This document shows, piece by piece, positions 48,080 to 58,870 of a stretch of DNA of 64,000 bases (position 1 is the stretch's first letter; every line of letters starts with the position of its first letter). The DNA comes from Diphasiastrum complanatum (lineage: Eukaryota > Streptophyta > Lycopodiopsida > Lycopodiales > Lycopodiaceae): the NCBI GenBank assembly GCA_029204225.1, contig CM055092.1, positions 100,966,433 through 101,030,432 on the forward strand, read 5' to 3'. The notes under the pieces are model-generated. The model did not search any database. It was given only the letters and a program-made list of their open reading frames with translations, and was not told where the DNA came from. A program made the translations under genes and the position numbers.

Positions 48080-48987
48080 CTGTGACGCTGACAGTGACAA
48101 GTCCTCTTTATTGTAATTGAGCATTATAGATTTGTCATATTTGGTTGCTCATATCGATTGCTTGAAAGTGGTTATCTATGTCATTAAGTGTTCATCAAAA
48201 TACACAGATTTTTTCAACGACAAAAAAGAATTGTTCAAGTTTACATTCAAAGAAGGTGAAGATTGTTAATTATAACGTCTAAAATTCTAATCTCAGAATA
48301 GTTTCCAGGTTTCCAAAAGTTTAGATTGCTATTATTTTTCATAGTTCATTGGGCTAAGCTAGTTCCAGCCCAAGCTCTCGCCAGACGTCCTTCCCCATAC
48401 AACACTGCTTGAGGAGGCGTCCATTCATCCCTTCCTCTTTTAGAAATATATATTTCTTTGTTTTTGTAAAATTTTCTGGAACGCGCTTCTGGGTGAAAGG
48501 TGCATGTAAAAATGTATATCTTTTTACGTGCACCTTCTAGCACTTGGAATGCACATAAAAAATTTTACCATAAGATTTCCACAGATTTTGGTTTGTGAGG
48601 CTCCTCTAATTCCTTCACAAAAATGTCAAAACTGATTTTAAGATTTCATTGTAACCTTTTATCGACTTCATAGCAATGTTGTGACTTTTTGATAAGTTGT
48701 TTTCAACCTTTTCTACGAGCATGACTTGGGGGATTTTTGGCCAAGACCAACCCAACCCAACCCACTCAATTTCACTATACATGCTTCCAATTCATGAATT
48801 TCTTTGACGTAATGCATGGTTGTTGCATTTTCTGCCCATTTCAACATTGACTATGTTTTTCAGATGTGAATTATCCTTCATAATGGTTCTGTAAAAAAAG
48901 CTCAGCTTCGAAATTGTTGATTATGTTGTTCAAGGGCAAATCCTACGGCATATTGGTCATGTAAAGAGCAGCCACTATTCTTTACGT
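48080..48987. other. Spacer
   Basis: No gene or element end recognised. AT-rich. Confidence 0.45.
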
Positions 48988-49105
48988 AATGGAATGAGAC
49001 GGATAGATGACATTATGCCCGATAAAGAATCATAGTCTCGGCCCCTCCGAGCCTCGCCTATGATTCTTTACCAGGTAGAATGTCATATGCCCAACTCATT
49101 GCAAC
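48988..49105. repeat. ~118-bp imperfect hairpin (foldback/MITE-like)
   Basis: The arms pair through GGAATGAG / CTCATTGC, ATGACATT / AATGTCAT and the 13-bp perfect block TAAAGAATCATAG / CTATGATTCTTTA, around a small CTCGG..CCGAG core. The symmetry suggests a foldback transposon or a hairpin-RNA source. Confidence 0.8.
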
Positions 49106-49244
49106 AAATATATGCTTTCATTACAAATTTTGAAATTTATAGGTTGGATGTACCAATTTATCTAAAAATCTTCGGCTATTTTAGATTTAAACTTGCATTC
49201 GGCACAACTTGATATCTTTACTAGTTAGATGTGTTAAAAAAAGA

Positions 49245-49278
<34 letters not shown>

Positions 49279-49287
49279 TGTGTGTGT
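49245..49287. repeat. (TG)n microsatellite
   Basis: TG repeats interrupted once by TA at 49271. Confidence 0.95.
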
Positions 49288-50184
49288 TTGCCATTTCCAT
49301 TTTATGATGACCTCAACAATATACACATTCCAAAGCCAACGATTCAGATATGCTGGCTAAAATCAACAATGACTGAAGTCTTTGGAAATGAAGGCCAATA
49401 CTTCAATATGGCATAAAGGGTTGAGAAGGCTTCAGCATACTCAATGATGAAATGATGGTAGTAGGTTAATTTTGAAAGGTGAGTCCAATGGCCATTGAAT
49501 TTCATTTTGAATAATAGAGCATATGGCTATGCATGATGCCAAATTACAACTATGATTCATGAACCAAAGCAATGAGCAAATCTATTGGTTTCAAATTAAA
49601 ACATTTCAAGTAAGTTAGAGGAAGTTTTAATGTATAGAGTGCCCACATAAAATGCGTTACATATGAGGTAACGACCATTAGGACTCGGGAGCGCCATTAC
49701 CACAAATAATTCAGGAGTTGAGCAGTGAATGGCAAAAGCCACGAGCTAACTGAGATTGGATTATGAGTAGTTTTAGTGTTTCTGAGAAGTTTTTTCAATC
49801 TACTTCATAGTCACAGTAGCTCCCTTTTTGTGTGTAGCCCAATGTGATCGATCTTCTCAAGATTAGATAATTAGCCTCGTTAAAAAATATTTTTGTATAG
49901 GGTAAAGTCCTGGTGCTAGGGGCGCACGACCCTAATGGTTGTACCCAAGAGTTGGACCCAAAGGAGTGTGAAGTCTCTCTTATTAGGACTTTACCCAACA
50001 TAGAAACAAGTTTATTGCATGAGCTTTTTATGGGTGAATTGCCATGTCCAAGAAGGCTATCTAGGCTTCAATGGATATAAGGGCAAGCTTCAAAGGTGTT
50101 TAGATAAGTGGATTCAACACATGAGACTTTATAGAGACATGGGTAAGAGAGTGTAATAAACACAAGCACATAAGTGTCAAGTAG
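49288..50184. other. Spacer with a 97-bp foldback
   Basis: No gene. At 49900-49996 there is a small foldback with perfect 12-bp ends, GGGTAAAGTCCT and AGGACTTTACCC. No matching target duplication was seen. Confidence 0.55.
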
Positions 50185-50295
50185 AATGGAGTTGATGGTA
50201 TTGGAGTTGAATGGAGTTGATGGTATTGGAGGTGGTGATGATGAAGTCCCAAGTGATGATGGTATTGGGGGTGGTGATGATGATGTCCAAGTGCA
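50185..50295. repeat. Minisatellite with GATGGTATTGG core
   Basis: Four GATGGTATTGG cores. The first two units are ~27 bp (ATGGAGTTGATGGTATTGGAG) and the last two ~39 bp with GGTGGTGATGATGA. His-rich reading on the minus strand is a by-product. Confidence 0.82.
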
Positions 50296-50389
50296 TGGAT
50301 GAAATAAACTAGAATAGAATTAGTCAATACGACAGCTAATAAAGTGGCTTGAACAACTGCGGTATGTCTGTAAATAATAGGATTGTAGT

Positions 50390-50640
50390 AATGGTTGTAA
50401 GGCCCATTTTCACCAAATAAGGCCCCAAAATTATTTTAGAAGCACAAAGGACCACTATAAATAGTTGAGGTTGTGCTAAATTTGGAGGCTAAATTTGAAT
50501 TCTATGTGTTCTTGAAGCTTGATCTAGAGAGCTTTCTTGAACTGTTTGTGGTTCATGTGCCTAAAATCACATGAGAGCCTTGATCATTTTTAGAATCAAG
50601 CCCTATGTATTAAATGATCAATAAAGATGAATAATGATTT
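50390..50640 (+). promoter_or_regulatory. Possible solo LTR or promoter with TATA box
   Basis: TGTAAGGCCCATTTTCACC near 50396 resembles an LTR start, TATAAATA is at 50456-50463 and an AATAAAGATGAATAAT polyadenylation-like segment lies near 50620. No coding sequence follows. The call is tentative. Confidence 0.3.
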
Positions 50641-51102
50641 CTTACTTTTCCTAAATTGGATTTGTCTAGTTTCTTAATTTTTGACTAGTTTTTTTTATTT
50701 CTTGTTTTTCCATGCTAATTTGATGTTCAAGAATGGATAAGATTTGCACATGACATCCCAAGAGCAAGGCACCTTGTAATTTCATTAGATTCATCTTGAA
50801 ATTTCTAAAGGCTTCAATTATTATGGCCATATTCGGTTAAGGACCTGACGGATATAGGCAGGAGGAGTGCATGAAGAGATGTAATCTATTTATAATTGAC
50901 CTGCATGGGGGTTGCATGGTTTCATGCATAGGACTCTACTCTCTATATAATGAGGTAGGGATTCTCCCGTCGACATATTGGGTTTAGGTTACCAATTTCT
51001 CTCTTCTCCTCTTGCTTCACATAGCATGGCTTGAGGGCTAGATCCAGGTTTGATCTAGGTTTGGTTGGGCGGTTTGGCTCCATAGTCTCTTCTATTGTGT
51101 TC

Positions 51103-51917
51103 TGTGTGAAAAATCCAGCAACTTCACACGTGTGGGAAACCACATCAAATGTGTGAATGATTGATACCATGCTTTATGGTGGCACACAGATCACCTGTAG
51201 AGCAATCCTGCAATCTACCAACAGATCTGAGGCTAGAGCACAATCTAGAATGCTACAGATCAAAGCAACACTAATTCCTCACAAATAGGAAAAATACATA
51301 ATCATAATAATGTATGAAGAAGACACCAATCTCGAGTTAGAGAGAGAATAGAATGAGATCCAATTTTGACATTATGACCTTACCAAAGCTTGATTCATCA
51401 TTAGAAATGAATGAGAACCATATGTACATATATAGAAGAGCATAAATTCGTGGTACTACTGGCATTCAATGCATTCCCTACACCTATTCAAGTGTAAACT
51501 ACTACTATATTGACACCTAACAGCTTGCATGCAAAAATTGCACCTAACTTCTACCTACTTTCTCCAAATGTCAATTTCTCAACTAGATATGTACAAAACT
51601 ACATGCATGTGTCCATTACTATATTTGCATGCCTTGCATGTGACTTCCCTAAATGAATTAGACATGTGTAGAACATGTATACTGACTTGCATGTTGCATG
51701 CACTGATTGCATGTTGCATGCATGCACTCTAATTGACTTTGCATGTCATCTAATTTTATGCATGTCATCAAATCTAGATCTATCTAACTCAAACTCGTCC
51801 TATTCTACAAGGATATGTGCTCAATTCACACACCTTGAATATGTACAATCAATATACATGGGTAGAACTCCCAAAATCAACATATGTAAGATAGATATAT
51901 TTTACAATTCTTCACAC
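51103..51917 (-). repeat. 3' LTR of a copia-family element, ~815 bp
   Basis: In minus orientation it begins TGTGAAGAATTGTAAAA after AAGGAGGAG (complement of 51918-51926). It ends near 51103 with ..TTTTTCACACA preceded by CACACGTGTG (51125-51134). Large parts match the complement of the 29123-29913 LTR (CTACTTTCTCCA, GCATGCCTTGCATGTGACT, CGAGTTAGAGAGAGA). A TATA-like CTATATATG lies near 51430. Confidence 0.77.
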
Positions 51918-52440
51918 TCCTCCTTAAAATATATCTATCTGATGTTGATAAAGATCCTTTGTATATGGATTCTTTGTTTTGTATTTGAAGTGAAGATCCA
52001 AAGAATCCATCATAGCAGCACACTTACCAAATCCACGATAAGATCTCTATGATAGAAATCTTTTCCAAATGCCTTTGAAAAATATTCCACCAATCTACCA
52101 CTATGTCGATATGCCTCCTCCATGCTTGATCCTGATCTCGGATTTGAGAAATCCACATGCATGGAGATGCCTGCATAAGAATCTGAAAAATCCGAGGCCT
52201 CCAAGTCTCATCATGATCACAAAGATCATATAGATCAAGATTATACCATGAGCAATATTCAGGATTAAGCATGCTAGCTTGATTAGTCCAAACACTATGA
52301 ACTCTATCCAAAATGCCATACAATAGGAAAAGGCTTGTAGAGTAATTAGTTGTCAGCTTAAACTTGCACTCTCCCTCATGCTTGGCAGTAGTATCTTGGT
52401 ATTGTTGATACTTCAAAACAAGATCAATCACATTGTTTTC
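51918..52440 (-). mobile_element. 3' interior of the same element with the LSWIW frame
   Basis: A 135-codon minus-strand frame (52431-52024) contains CDHDETWRPRIF and ends ILSWIW. It is the counterpart of the frame at 35194-34721, and the ETWR segment also occurs at 35605. No RT or RNase H remains. The element appears cut near 52440. Confidence 0.55.
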
Positions 52441-52779
52441 AGCTTAAAAAATTCGATTTCATCCATGCCTTCACTAGTATACCAATGCAAGAAAGCTTTT
52501 TGTCTAAACATGGCAAATTGCTCACTAACTTTCTTAAATCTCCTAGATTGAAGTAGAGTTTCCAATAAAAATTGAAACTAACTTTAGTCTAGTGGGTGGT
52601 GGAATCTCACAAACACATGATGCCAAGTGCTTAGATTTTCTTTGTATTTTGGAGCCACCTTCACATATTCATGCAAACTTAGAACCAAAAAAAGTTGTGA
52701 GCCTTTTTTACAATTCTTATCCAATAAAAAGTTGAAATATAGCACATGAAAATTATGATGAAATGTGTATGTGTACAGT
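52441..52779. other. Spacer
   Basis: No feature recognised. Confidence 0.4.
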
Positions 52780-52911
52780 GGACAACCAATGATGGTGGGC
52801 TGCAACATAGCACATGCAGATTTTGCCCAAAATGTGCATGTACTATGTGGTAGCCCGTGATTGTGCGTAGAATGTGCATGCAGTATGGTAGCCCATCATT
52901 GGTGGCTGTCC
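52780..52911. repeat. ~132-bp foldback element
   Basis: The left arm GGACAACCAATGATG..GGGCTGCAACATA and the right arm TATGGTAGCCCATCATTGGTGG..TGTCC are imperfect inverted repeats of about 40 bp, with a TGTGCATGY-rich middle. Probably a small MITE. Confidence 0.68.
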
Positions 52912-53115
52912 ACATGCATGTCCATCAAAAAATAGAAATTGCATTTAGTTTATTTTGTGAAAAAAATCGGAAGATAAAAAAAACTGGAAAAAAATAAAAT
53001 AAAAGCTGAAAAAAAAAGAACATGAAAAAAAGAATATGAAGAAAAAAAAAAGGATGTGTTGTTGTTTTCATGGCACTCGAATATCGTCCGTCCAATGTCC
53101 ACGTTATTAGCCATG

Positions 53116-53138
53116 CCTGCGGTTTCAGAAACCGCAGG
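53116..53138. repeat. Perfect inverted repeat, 10-bp arms
   Basis: CCTGCGGTTT, a CAG spacer, then AAACCGCAGG. The GC-rich stem lies in AT-rich sequence, 38 bases before a C17 run. Confidence 0.9.
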
Positions 53139-53175
53139 ACACATAATTCCCCATAATCTTCTGGCCCTGCTCTTG

Positions 53176-53192
53176 CCCCCCCCCCCCCCCCC
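53176..53192. repeat. Poly-C tract, 17 bases
   Basis: Unbroken C run. Length uncertain for the usual homopolymer reasons. Confidence 0.88.
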
Positions 53193-54291
53193 TTCCGTAT
53201 ACTCAAAAAATACAGTATGTATAAAAATACATCAATACAAATACAATATAAAATCACAAATGCAACATATAAAGAGACTCATTTGAAATTTAAACGCGTT
53301 GCATATCGACAACGCTTTACATGCGCTTCAAATAGACATCAAAGTTAACAATAGAGAAGCAGGACACAGCTTTTAAAGCAAGATTATGCAGAGCTACCAA
53401 TGTGGAAATCGCCAAATTCTGGTACTAGGAATAGTTTTCAGAGTAAACATCAAAGCACGAAACCAGAAAATGCACTAATAATACCCCGGCATCTTTTACG
53501 AGCTGAATTCCAGCCATCCATGAACGGTAAGAAAAGACGCGTTCTGTCAGGACACGATCAAAACTCTACTACATGCTGCACCCATTATCTCAAAACGGAG
53601 GAGACCAAATATGTTTGGTGATTCTTGAGACCTCTAAAATGCACAAGAGCAGCGATGAATCTCAGAGAAACGTTAAGTTATCCGCCAATGCAAATCATGA
53701 AAGAGGAGCAGAATGAGGAGAGCAGGTATGAATGAACCCACAAAACATATCCAGATCAACCGAGAAAATTGCAGCTCAAACTGCATAATGCAGGCAACAA
53801 CATGAAGCCGACCTCTCCTCCATCACTGTCAAAACCCAGATCCATCGTCGCCTGTGACCTCCAAACCTCAGATCACAAGAGTAGCAATACCAGATGCGAC
53901 TACTAAACAACATCATCAGAACTACTAAAACCTTATCAGAACTACGAAAACAACTACAACGAGTACTAAACAAGAACACATTACCAAAAATTCCATAATG
54001 AACACTCCTCATTCTAAAAATGAAGATGAAACGCCACTAACAGATCACCATCAGCGCTAACAGATCGCCATCACAGTGCGCGCAAAGCTGAAGAAACTGA
54101 GCAGAGAAGGCCAAGCAAAATTCAAAGTGAGCAGAGCAGAGAAAGCCAAGCAAAATTCAAACTGAGCAGAGAAGCCCACGCGTACAAAAGTTGAACCGTT
54201 GAACGTCCAAATGATCCAATAACTAGATCGTACCTGCATACGGTATGAAAATAAGATCTTAAAACCGTATAATGTATTGGCTAATAACGCC
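53193..54291. other. Spacer with short tandem repeat
   Basis: No gene recognised. Around 54099-54178 two ~36-bp units (GAGCAGAGAAGGCCAAGC, AAAATTCAAA) and a partial third repeat in tandem. Confidence 0.45.
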
Positions 54292-54370
54292 ACATTTAGG
54301 GCCCTGGGAGGCCCTAAATGAAATTGAGGCTCGCCCTCCCAGCTCGCCTAAATTCGAGGGCCCTAAATGT
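54292..54370. repeat. 79-bp foldback, 14-bp perfect ends
   Basis: ACATTTAGGGCCCT and AGGGCCCTAAATGT bracket an inner inverted pair TGGGAGG / CCTCCCA. The GC-rich core contrasts with its surroundings. It looks like a very short MITE. Confidence 0.83.
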
Positions 54371-55009
54371 AGTACCTAAATCACCGATCCACCCCTGTCA
54401 CCCAGCCACCGATGAGTGAGGAGGCGTGAGTCACATGCATGCATTCCAATTTCCAACTTCTTCTTCAGCTTCCAACGGCTCCGCCCATTAAAGCCAAAGT
54501 GTTACGAAGCGGGTCCACCTACCGCTCCCGACAGTCAACGTCTGAACGGACATATCGTGATCTTCCTCTGATTAAGCAAATTGACGCTAGCCACGTGTGT
54601 GAATTTTGTTACATTTTTTGGTGATTCTCGGTGGAGGTAGGCGCCGCCCTCAGCGTGACAGCGACCAAATCATCAATCTCCAAAGCCCAAAAAAACAGAG
54701 GAGTCTGCTTTTTATATATATAGATTTAATTCCATAAAAATAAGGCTCTTTTGTAGAGAAAACTCCAGTTCCTAATTTCAAGTTGTGTGAGAGAGTATTC
54801 ATTGCTAGCTCTTATAAACTTCAATTATTATAAATTATAATACTTAAGCAATTCCTTTGTATTATGAATCTTAAGATTTGAAACCTTGTACTAATTGTTG
54901 TTCTCCATATTTTCATGCCCTTATGGGCCCTATATGATTTTGCATTCATTTATAGGGCCCCAATTTTTAAATTCTAATATGCACCTTGAGTACTCCTTGA
55001 GGGCCTTGA

Positions 55010-55012
<3 letters not shown>
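54371..55012. other. Spacer
   Basis: No confident gene. GC content is a little higher near 54480-54660 (GCGCCGCCCTCAGCG), followed by TATATATATAG at 54714, which could be a core promoter, but no coding sequence follows on either strand. Confidence 0.4.

Positions 55013-55051
<39 letters not shown>
55013..55051. repeat. (GA)n microsatellite
   Basis: Pure GA run, 39 bp. Confidence 0.96.
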
Positions 55052-55053
<2 letters not shown>

Positions 55054-55364
55054 AAGATTTCTAACACCGCTTGGCATCATCAAAGCCATAAACTCCATTA
55101 TATGAAGTATATGCCATAGAAGACAACATCAGAGCAAAGTGCAATGCTTAAGGTTTAAACAAGTACATTGCTCACAAGGAAGAAGAGATGCCTCCAATAC
55201 AATTGAAGAAAAGAATAGCAGAGCGCAGTGCAATCCTTGAGCTATAAACAATCAAATCACCTACAACGAAGAAGAGGTGCTTCCAGTTGAAGTGCAAAAG
55301 ACAACAATAGAGTATAGTAAAATAATTAAACGATAAACAAGCCATTTGCCATAAAAGAAGAAGC

Positions 55365-55367
<3 letters not shown>

Positions 55368-55423
<56 letters not shown>
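55368..55423. repeat. (GA)n microsatellite
   Basis: Pure GA run, 56 bp. Confidence 0.97.
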
Positions 55424-55425
<2 letters not shown>

Positions 55426-55479
55426 CTAAGCATGATAGGGAGGGACAAAAATTTGGCGAACGTCAAATACACACGGTAA

Positions 55480-55670
55480 TGGCCATTTGGTCGAATCATT
55501 AACATGAATAATCCAATCTCCGGGCAGCTTGTGGCCTTCAACACTCACTGCCTAGGTCTTGGATTATTTATGGTAATGGCCCTCTCAATGGCCATTACCA
55601 TAAATGATCCGGTCCCTGGACGGCTCATGGCCTTTGCCACTCACTGTCCGGATTATTTATGGTAATGTCC
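55480..55670. repeat. Inverted and direct repeat cluster
   Basis: A 16-bp perfect inverted pair ATTTATGGTAATGGCC (55566-55581) and its complement (55590-55605). The same GGATTATTTATGGTAATG word returns 89 bp downstream at 55650, with related flanks (GCTTGTGGCCTT / GCTCATGGCCTT, CACTCACTG). Confidence 0.85.
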
Positions 55671-56144
55671 AATATTAGTTTTAACTTTTTAACAAAGGAA
55701 ACAATGATGGCTCCCGGAGCAAAATTGTCATGGAAAAAAATTGCAATTTTTTTTACATGCACCTTCTAATTTTAGCATGATCCATGGGGCAAAAAATTTG
55801 CGTGCATGCAAAATAGTTATCGACTATTTGAAGGCCATACAAAATAAACGCCATTAAAGCGAAAAAGCCAAATGATCAACTCTTCGTAAACTTGTCCTAA
55901 AGGATCGTCTCTAATGTTGCGAACTATATGCCACTTTGACTATAATTATATATCGACATAAATTTTTTCTATTTTAAGTCTGATCGTCCTTGTGATTTTT
56001 CTTAACCATATAGCTTCCTAAGCTACACTACACATTGCTTTATACTATGGTTTTGTGTTAGATAGAGCAATTGTAATATTTTTTTTTTGCTAAACATGGG
56101 AAGAAAGTACCACCAAATTGAAATATATAACTTGTAGTTAATCT
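55671..56144. other. Spacer
   Basis: No feature recognised. Confidence 0.4.
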
Positions 56145-56447
56145 TCAGCTATCATAATCACCTCCCCAATTTGCGTCAACAAAGCCTTGAATCTCAAATA
56201 GATTACTTTTCCTATTGTACACTAGACCATAATTGGAAGTGCCCTTAACATACCTCGAAATGTGCTTGGCTATCTTCCAATGCACTTCAATAGGTGCTAT
56301 CATGATATGATTCACTATGCCAACATCATAACATATATTTGGTCTAATTGTAGTGAGATAAATCAAGCTTTCTACAAGTTGCCTATACAAGGTACCTTGT
56401 GTCAACTCTATCTCATGTCCCCTTTGCCACACCCAACTCCAAGACAA
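56145..56447 (-). pseudogene. copia RT end/RNase H start
   Basis: Minus strand. It reads YRQLVESLIYLTTIRPNICY, VHWKIAKHISRYVKGTSNYG and FVDANWGGDYDS (first RNase H Asp), then stops. It is the 3'-most surviving part of the minus-strand copia element that begins at 63083. Confidence 0.87.
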
Positions 56448-56504
56448 TATGGCATAAGATTAAGATCAATCATTTCAATTTGATTTTGAAGATATGTTTA
56501 TCGC

Positions 56505-56650
56505 ATAGCTGAATGTCCAAACAAAAGAAAATTCATGCCATTTTGTCATGAATGCGGATATGGACATTGCTATAAGGATTGTCCAACTAGACCAAAAGTA
56601 CCAACTGCAACCCCTCTAGTTAATATGATTTTCATCAAACCAAGGAAAAT
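56505..56650 (+). pseudogene. gag zinc-knuckle fragment on the opposite strand
   Basis: The plus strand reads AECPNKRKFMPFCHECGYGH and CYKDCPTRPKVP: Cys-x2-Cys-x3-His-x4-Cys, one residue shorter than the standard knuckle between Cys2 and His. It lies between two minus-strand copia pieces where copia RT should be, so it is an inserted or recombined fragment, probably gypsy gag. Confidence 0.58.
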
Positions 56651-57104
56651 GTTAATCCAAAAGTTCTAATAAAGTTGACACTCAGCCTCCTCTTGAATAG
56701 CATTTCAAAAGGTGTCCTTCCATCCAAAATAGCACTCGGACACCTATTGCACAAGAAATTAGCACGCAACAATGCTTGATCCCAAAATGGCTTACCAAGA
56801 TTAGCACTTAACCTCATGGCTTTGGCACTTTCACATAAGGTTCTATTCTTTCTCTCAGCCACTCCATTTTGTTGTGGGGTCCTTGGTATTGTATACTCCC
56901 TCTTGATCCCATGCTCTTCACAAAAACCCTTGAACTTGGTAAATATGTACTCTCCACCATTGTCACTCCTTAAGCACTTGATCCTTGTGGAAAATTGGTT
57001 CTCCCTTGCATTCTTGAACTTAACAAAGACATCATACACTTCATCTTTGCTCTTTAGTAGATAGATCCAATAAAATATACTAAAATCATCAATGAAACTA
57101 CAAG
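56635..57104 (-). pseudogene. copia integrase core
   Basis: Minus strand. It reads CSFIDDFSIFYWIYLLKSKD, LRSDNGGEYIF (catalytic Asp), TPQQNGVAERKNRTL (catalytic Glu), AKAMRLSANLG and PFEMLFKRRLS. Over 150 codons are open. It is cut on the upstream side exactly at the gypsy LTR (57105), losing the first catalytic Asp. On the downstream side it ends near 56635. Confidence 0.9.
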
Positions 57105-57518
57105 TGTTGAGTGACAGTTGTAGCAAGCACTTTGTAGGATTCACATTGTCACTGTATAGCTATTGTGTTGTTGACTTTGTTGATTTCAATAGGATCAGGT
57201 TTCAATCTCATATCCTGTACTGCTTAGATTAGATTAGTAATAATCTACAATCTCTAAGCATTAAGAAAGAACCAAAACAAATTGTAGAATGTAGGAACTC
57301 AAATTCTGATAGATCCAGATTGAAGTTGAGCATCTATTATTAGTAGGATCGAGATCAGGCCGTTGATGTGCCACCTGGCAGGTGGCGTACATCACCATTG
57401 CACCATCATTGCACTATTGCCGGTAGAGTGAGAAGAAATGCAAACCTTGTCGGTTGTAGGCTGATTGGAATCTCTTGCATTATCTGAAGTAGAGACCATA
57501 AAGAGAATAAATTAAACA
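57105..57518 (+). repeat. 5' LTR, 414 bp
   Basis: TGTTGAGTGACAGTTG to AATTAAACA. Aligned end to end with 60160-60573. Confidence 0.95.
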
Positions 57519-57519
57519 T

Positions 57520-57537
57520 TGGCACCGCTGCTCCTGA
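57520..57537 (+). other. Degenerate primer-binding site
   Basis: TGGCACCGCTGCTCCTGA, starting one base after the LTR. It matches the first 12 positions of the Asp-tRNA-type site with two changes and diverges afterwards. Confidence 0.6.
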
Positions 57538-57848
57538 TAATCTTCTTCCATCTTGATTAAGAATTCATTTCAACCAGTTTATCTTTGGATTCTTGGAGTT
57601 TTTGTTTGCCTGCATGCGTTTTTGCATTCATTGATTTACTACCAACATGCATTGCATCTGAAAACGTCATTTGATCCATACCCAACCACACATGGTTCCA
57701 GAAACCCATCGCCCTCCACCTCTCTTGCATTTTTTTCAGGAGAGGAAGACCTGTTGGTTGAGCCGCCGCTTAAATCCCATCTGACGTGCACTCGCCAACA
57801 AGATAAAAAATTGTGTTCGACGATTGCATTTGATGACCTCCTGTCCGA

Positions 57849-57955
57849 TGTTGCATCCGCCAGTGTTGCATCTGAGGTTGCATCCACCAGTGTTGCATCC
57901 GACATTGCATCTGCCAGAATTGCAGCCGATACTGTTGCATCCGATAGTGCTTTTG
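57849..57955 (+). repeat. 15-bp repeat GTTGCATCCGCCAGT in the leader
   Basis: Six to seven imperfect 15-bp (some 12-bp) units. On the plus strand they read as VASASVASEVAS-type repeats inside a 148-codon frame (57553-57999). It lies between PBS and gag. Whether the frame is translated is unknown. Confidence 0.8.
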
Positions 57956-58247
57956 CACTAATTCCCATCCAACATATTTCGTCTGATGATTGCATCTAAC
58001 GATCGATGTGCATTTGATGACCATTTCATACAAATTCCATTTGACACAGTTGCATCCGACACTGTCCTTACACTTTCCTATCCAACACTATCACTAGTTT
58101 TGCATCCGACGAGCTCTGCTCCGAGCCGACAAACCTTTTTCATAGAATTCCTATCAAAATTTTAAGGTACTGTCCTTCACATATTTCAAAAAATAGCTAA
58201 ACTTATCAAACAAATAAAACAACAAAAAGAGAGTCGAATCAATTCTC

Positions 58248-58800
58248 ATGGCTAATTTACCAGAAGGAGTTATGGATGAATTCACACCGACTAATCATCC
58301 AAATGATGAGAACAAGCCCTATCATCTTAGATCTCAGGTAAACCAAGATCTTGGACCATCTAGATGGACACCTAATCTTGACAATCACATTGTTCCCCAT
58401 GCTGCAAGATCTGACAAAGGAACACCCCAATTGGAATTACCAGAGTTCGATAGTAATGTGGACCCTCATAGATTTTTACAAGTCTTTGAGAATGCATGTG
58501 AAGTATATGGAGAATATACTGACAATGCAAAAGTCCAACTTTTTTCCATGACCATGGTAGAGAAAGCACGAGAGTGGTTTTTTTAACCTCGATCGTGATG
58601 ATCAACAAGATTGGCTAGAATTGAAAGAGTCTTTTATTAAACGCTTCCAATTTTTTAGACTCATAGAAAGCCCCTTTGTACACCTTAATAATATAAAAAT
58701 AAAAAAAGATGACACGTACGTGACTACATCGAGCACTTCAAGCATCTCAGAAGTCAAGTCTAGGAATAGCCAACTGATAGAATGTTGATGGTTTATAGTT
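58248..58800 (+). pseudogene. gypsy gag (frameshifted at a T7 run)
   Basis: Begins MANLPEGVMDEFTPTNHPND and includes the Retrotrans_gag pattern FDSNVDPHRFLQVFENACEV, LFSMTMVEKAREWFF. A T7 run (58578-58584) shifts the frame. The continuation reads NLDRDDQQDWLELKESFIKR, which fits the same domain. After about 58700 it degenerates. Gag would form the particle. Confidence 0.83.
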
Positions 58801-58870
58801 GGCCTTCCAAGACGCATCCTGAAAGAGCTCTAAAGATAAGATATCTACTCCACCATCCACCCAGTTACCT

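Noticed and set aside
50100-50327. His-rich minus-strand frame
   Set aside because: Produced by the GATGGTATTGG/GGTGGTGATGATGA minisatellite.
53776-54293. Minus-strand Cys/Phe-rich frames
   Set aside because: No start context, splice signals or domain motifs. They overlap a short tandem repeat and look like chance frames.
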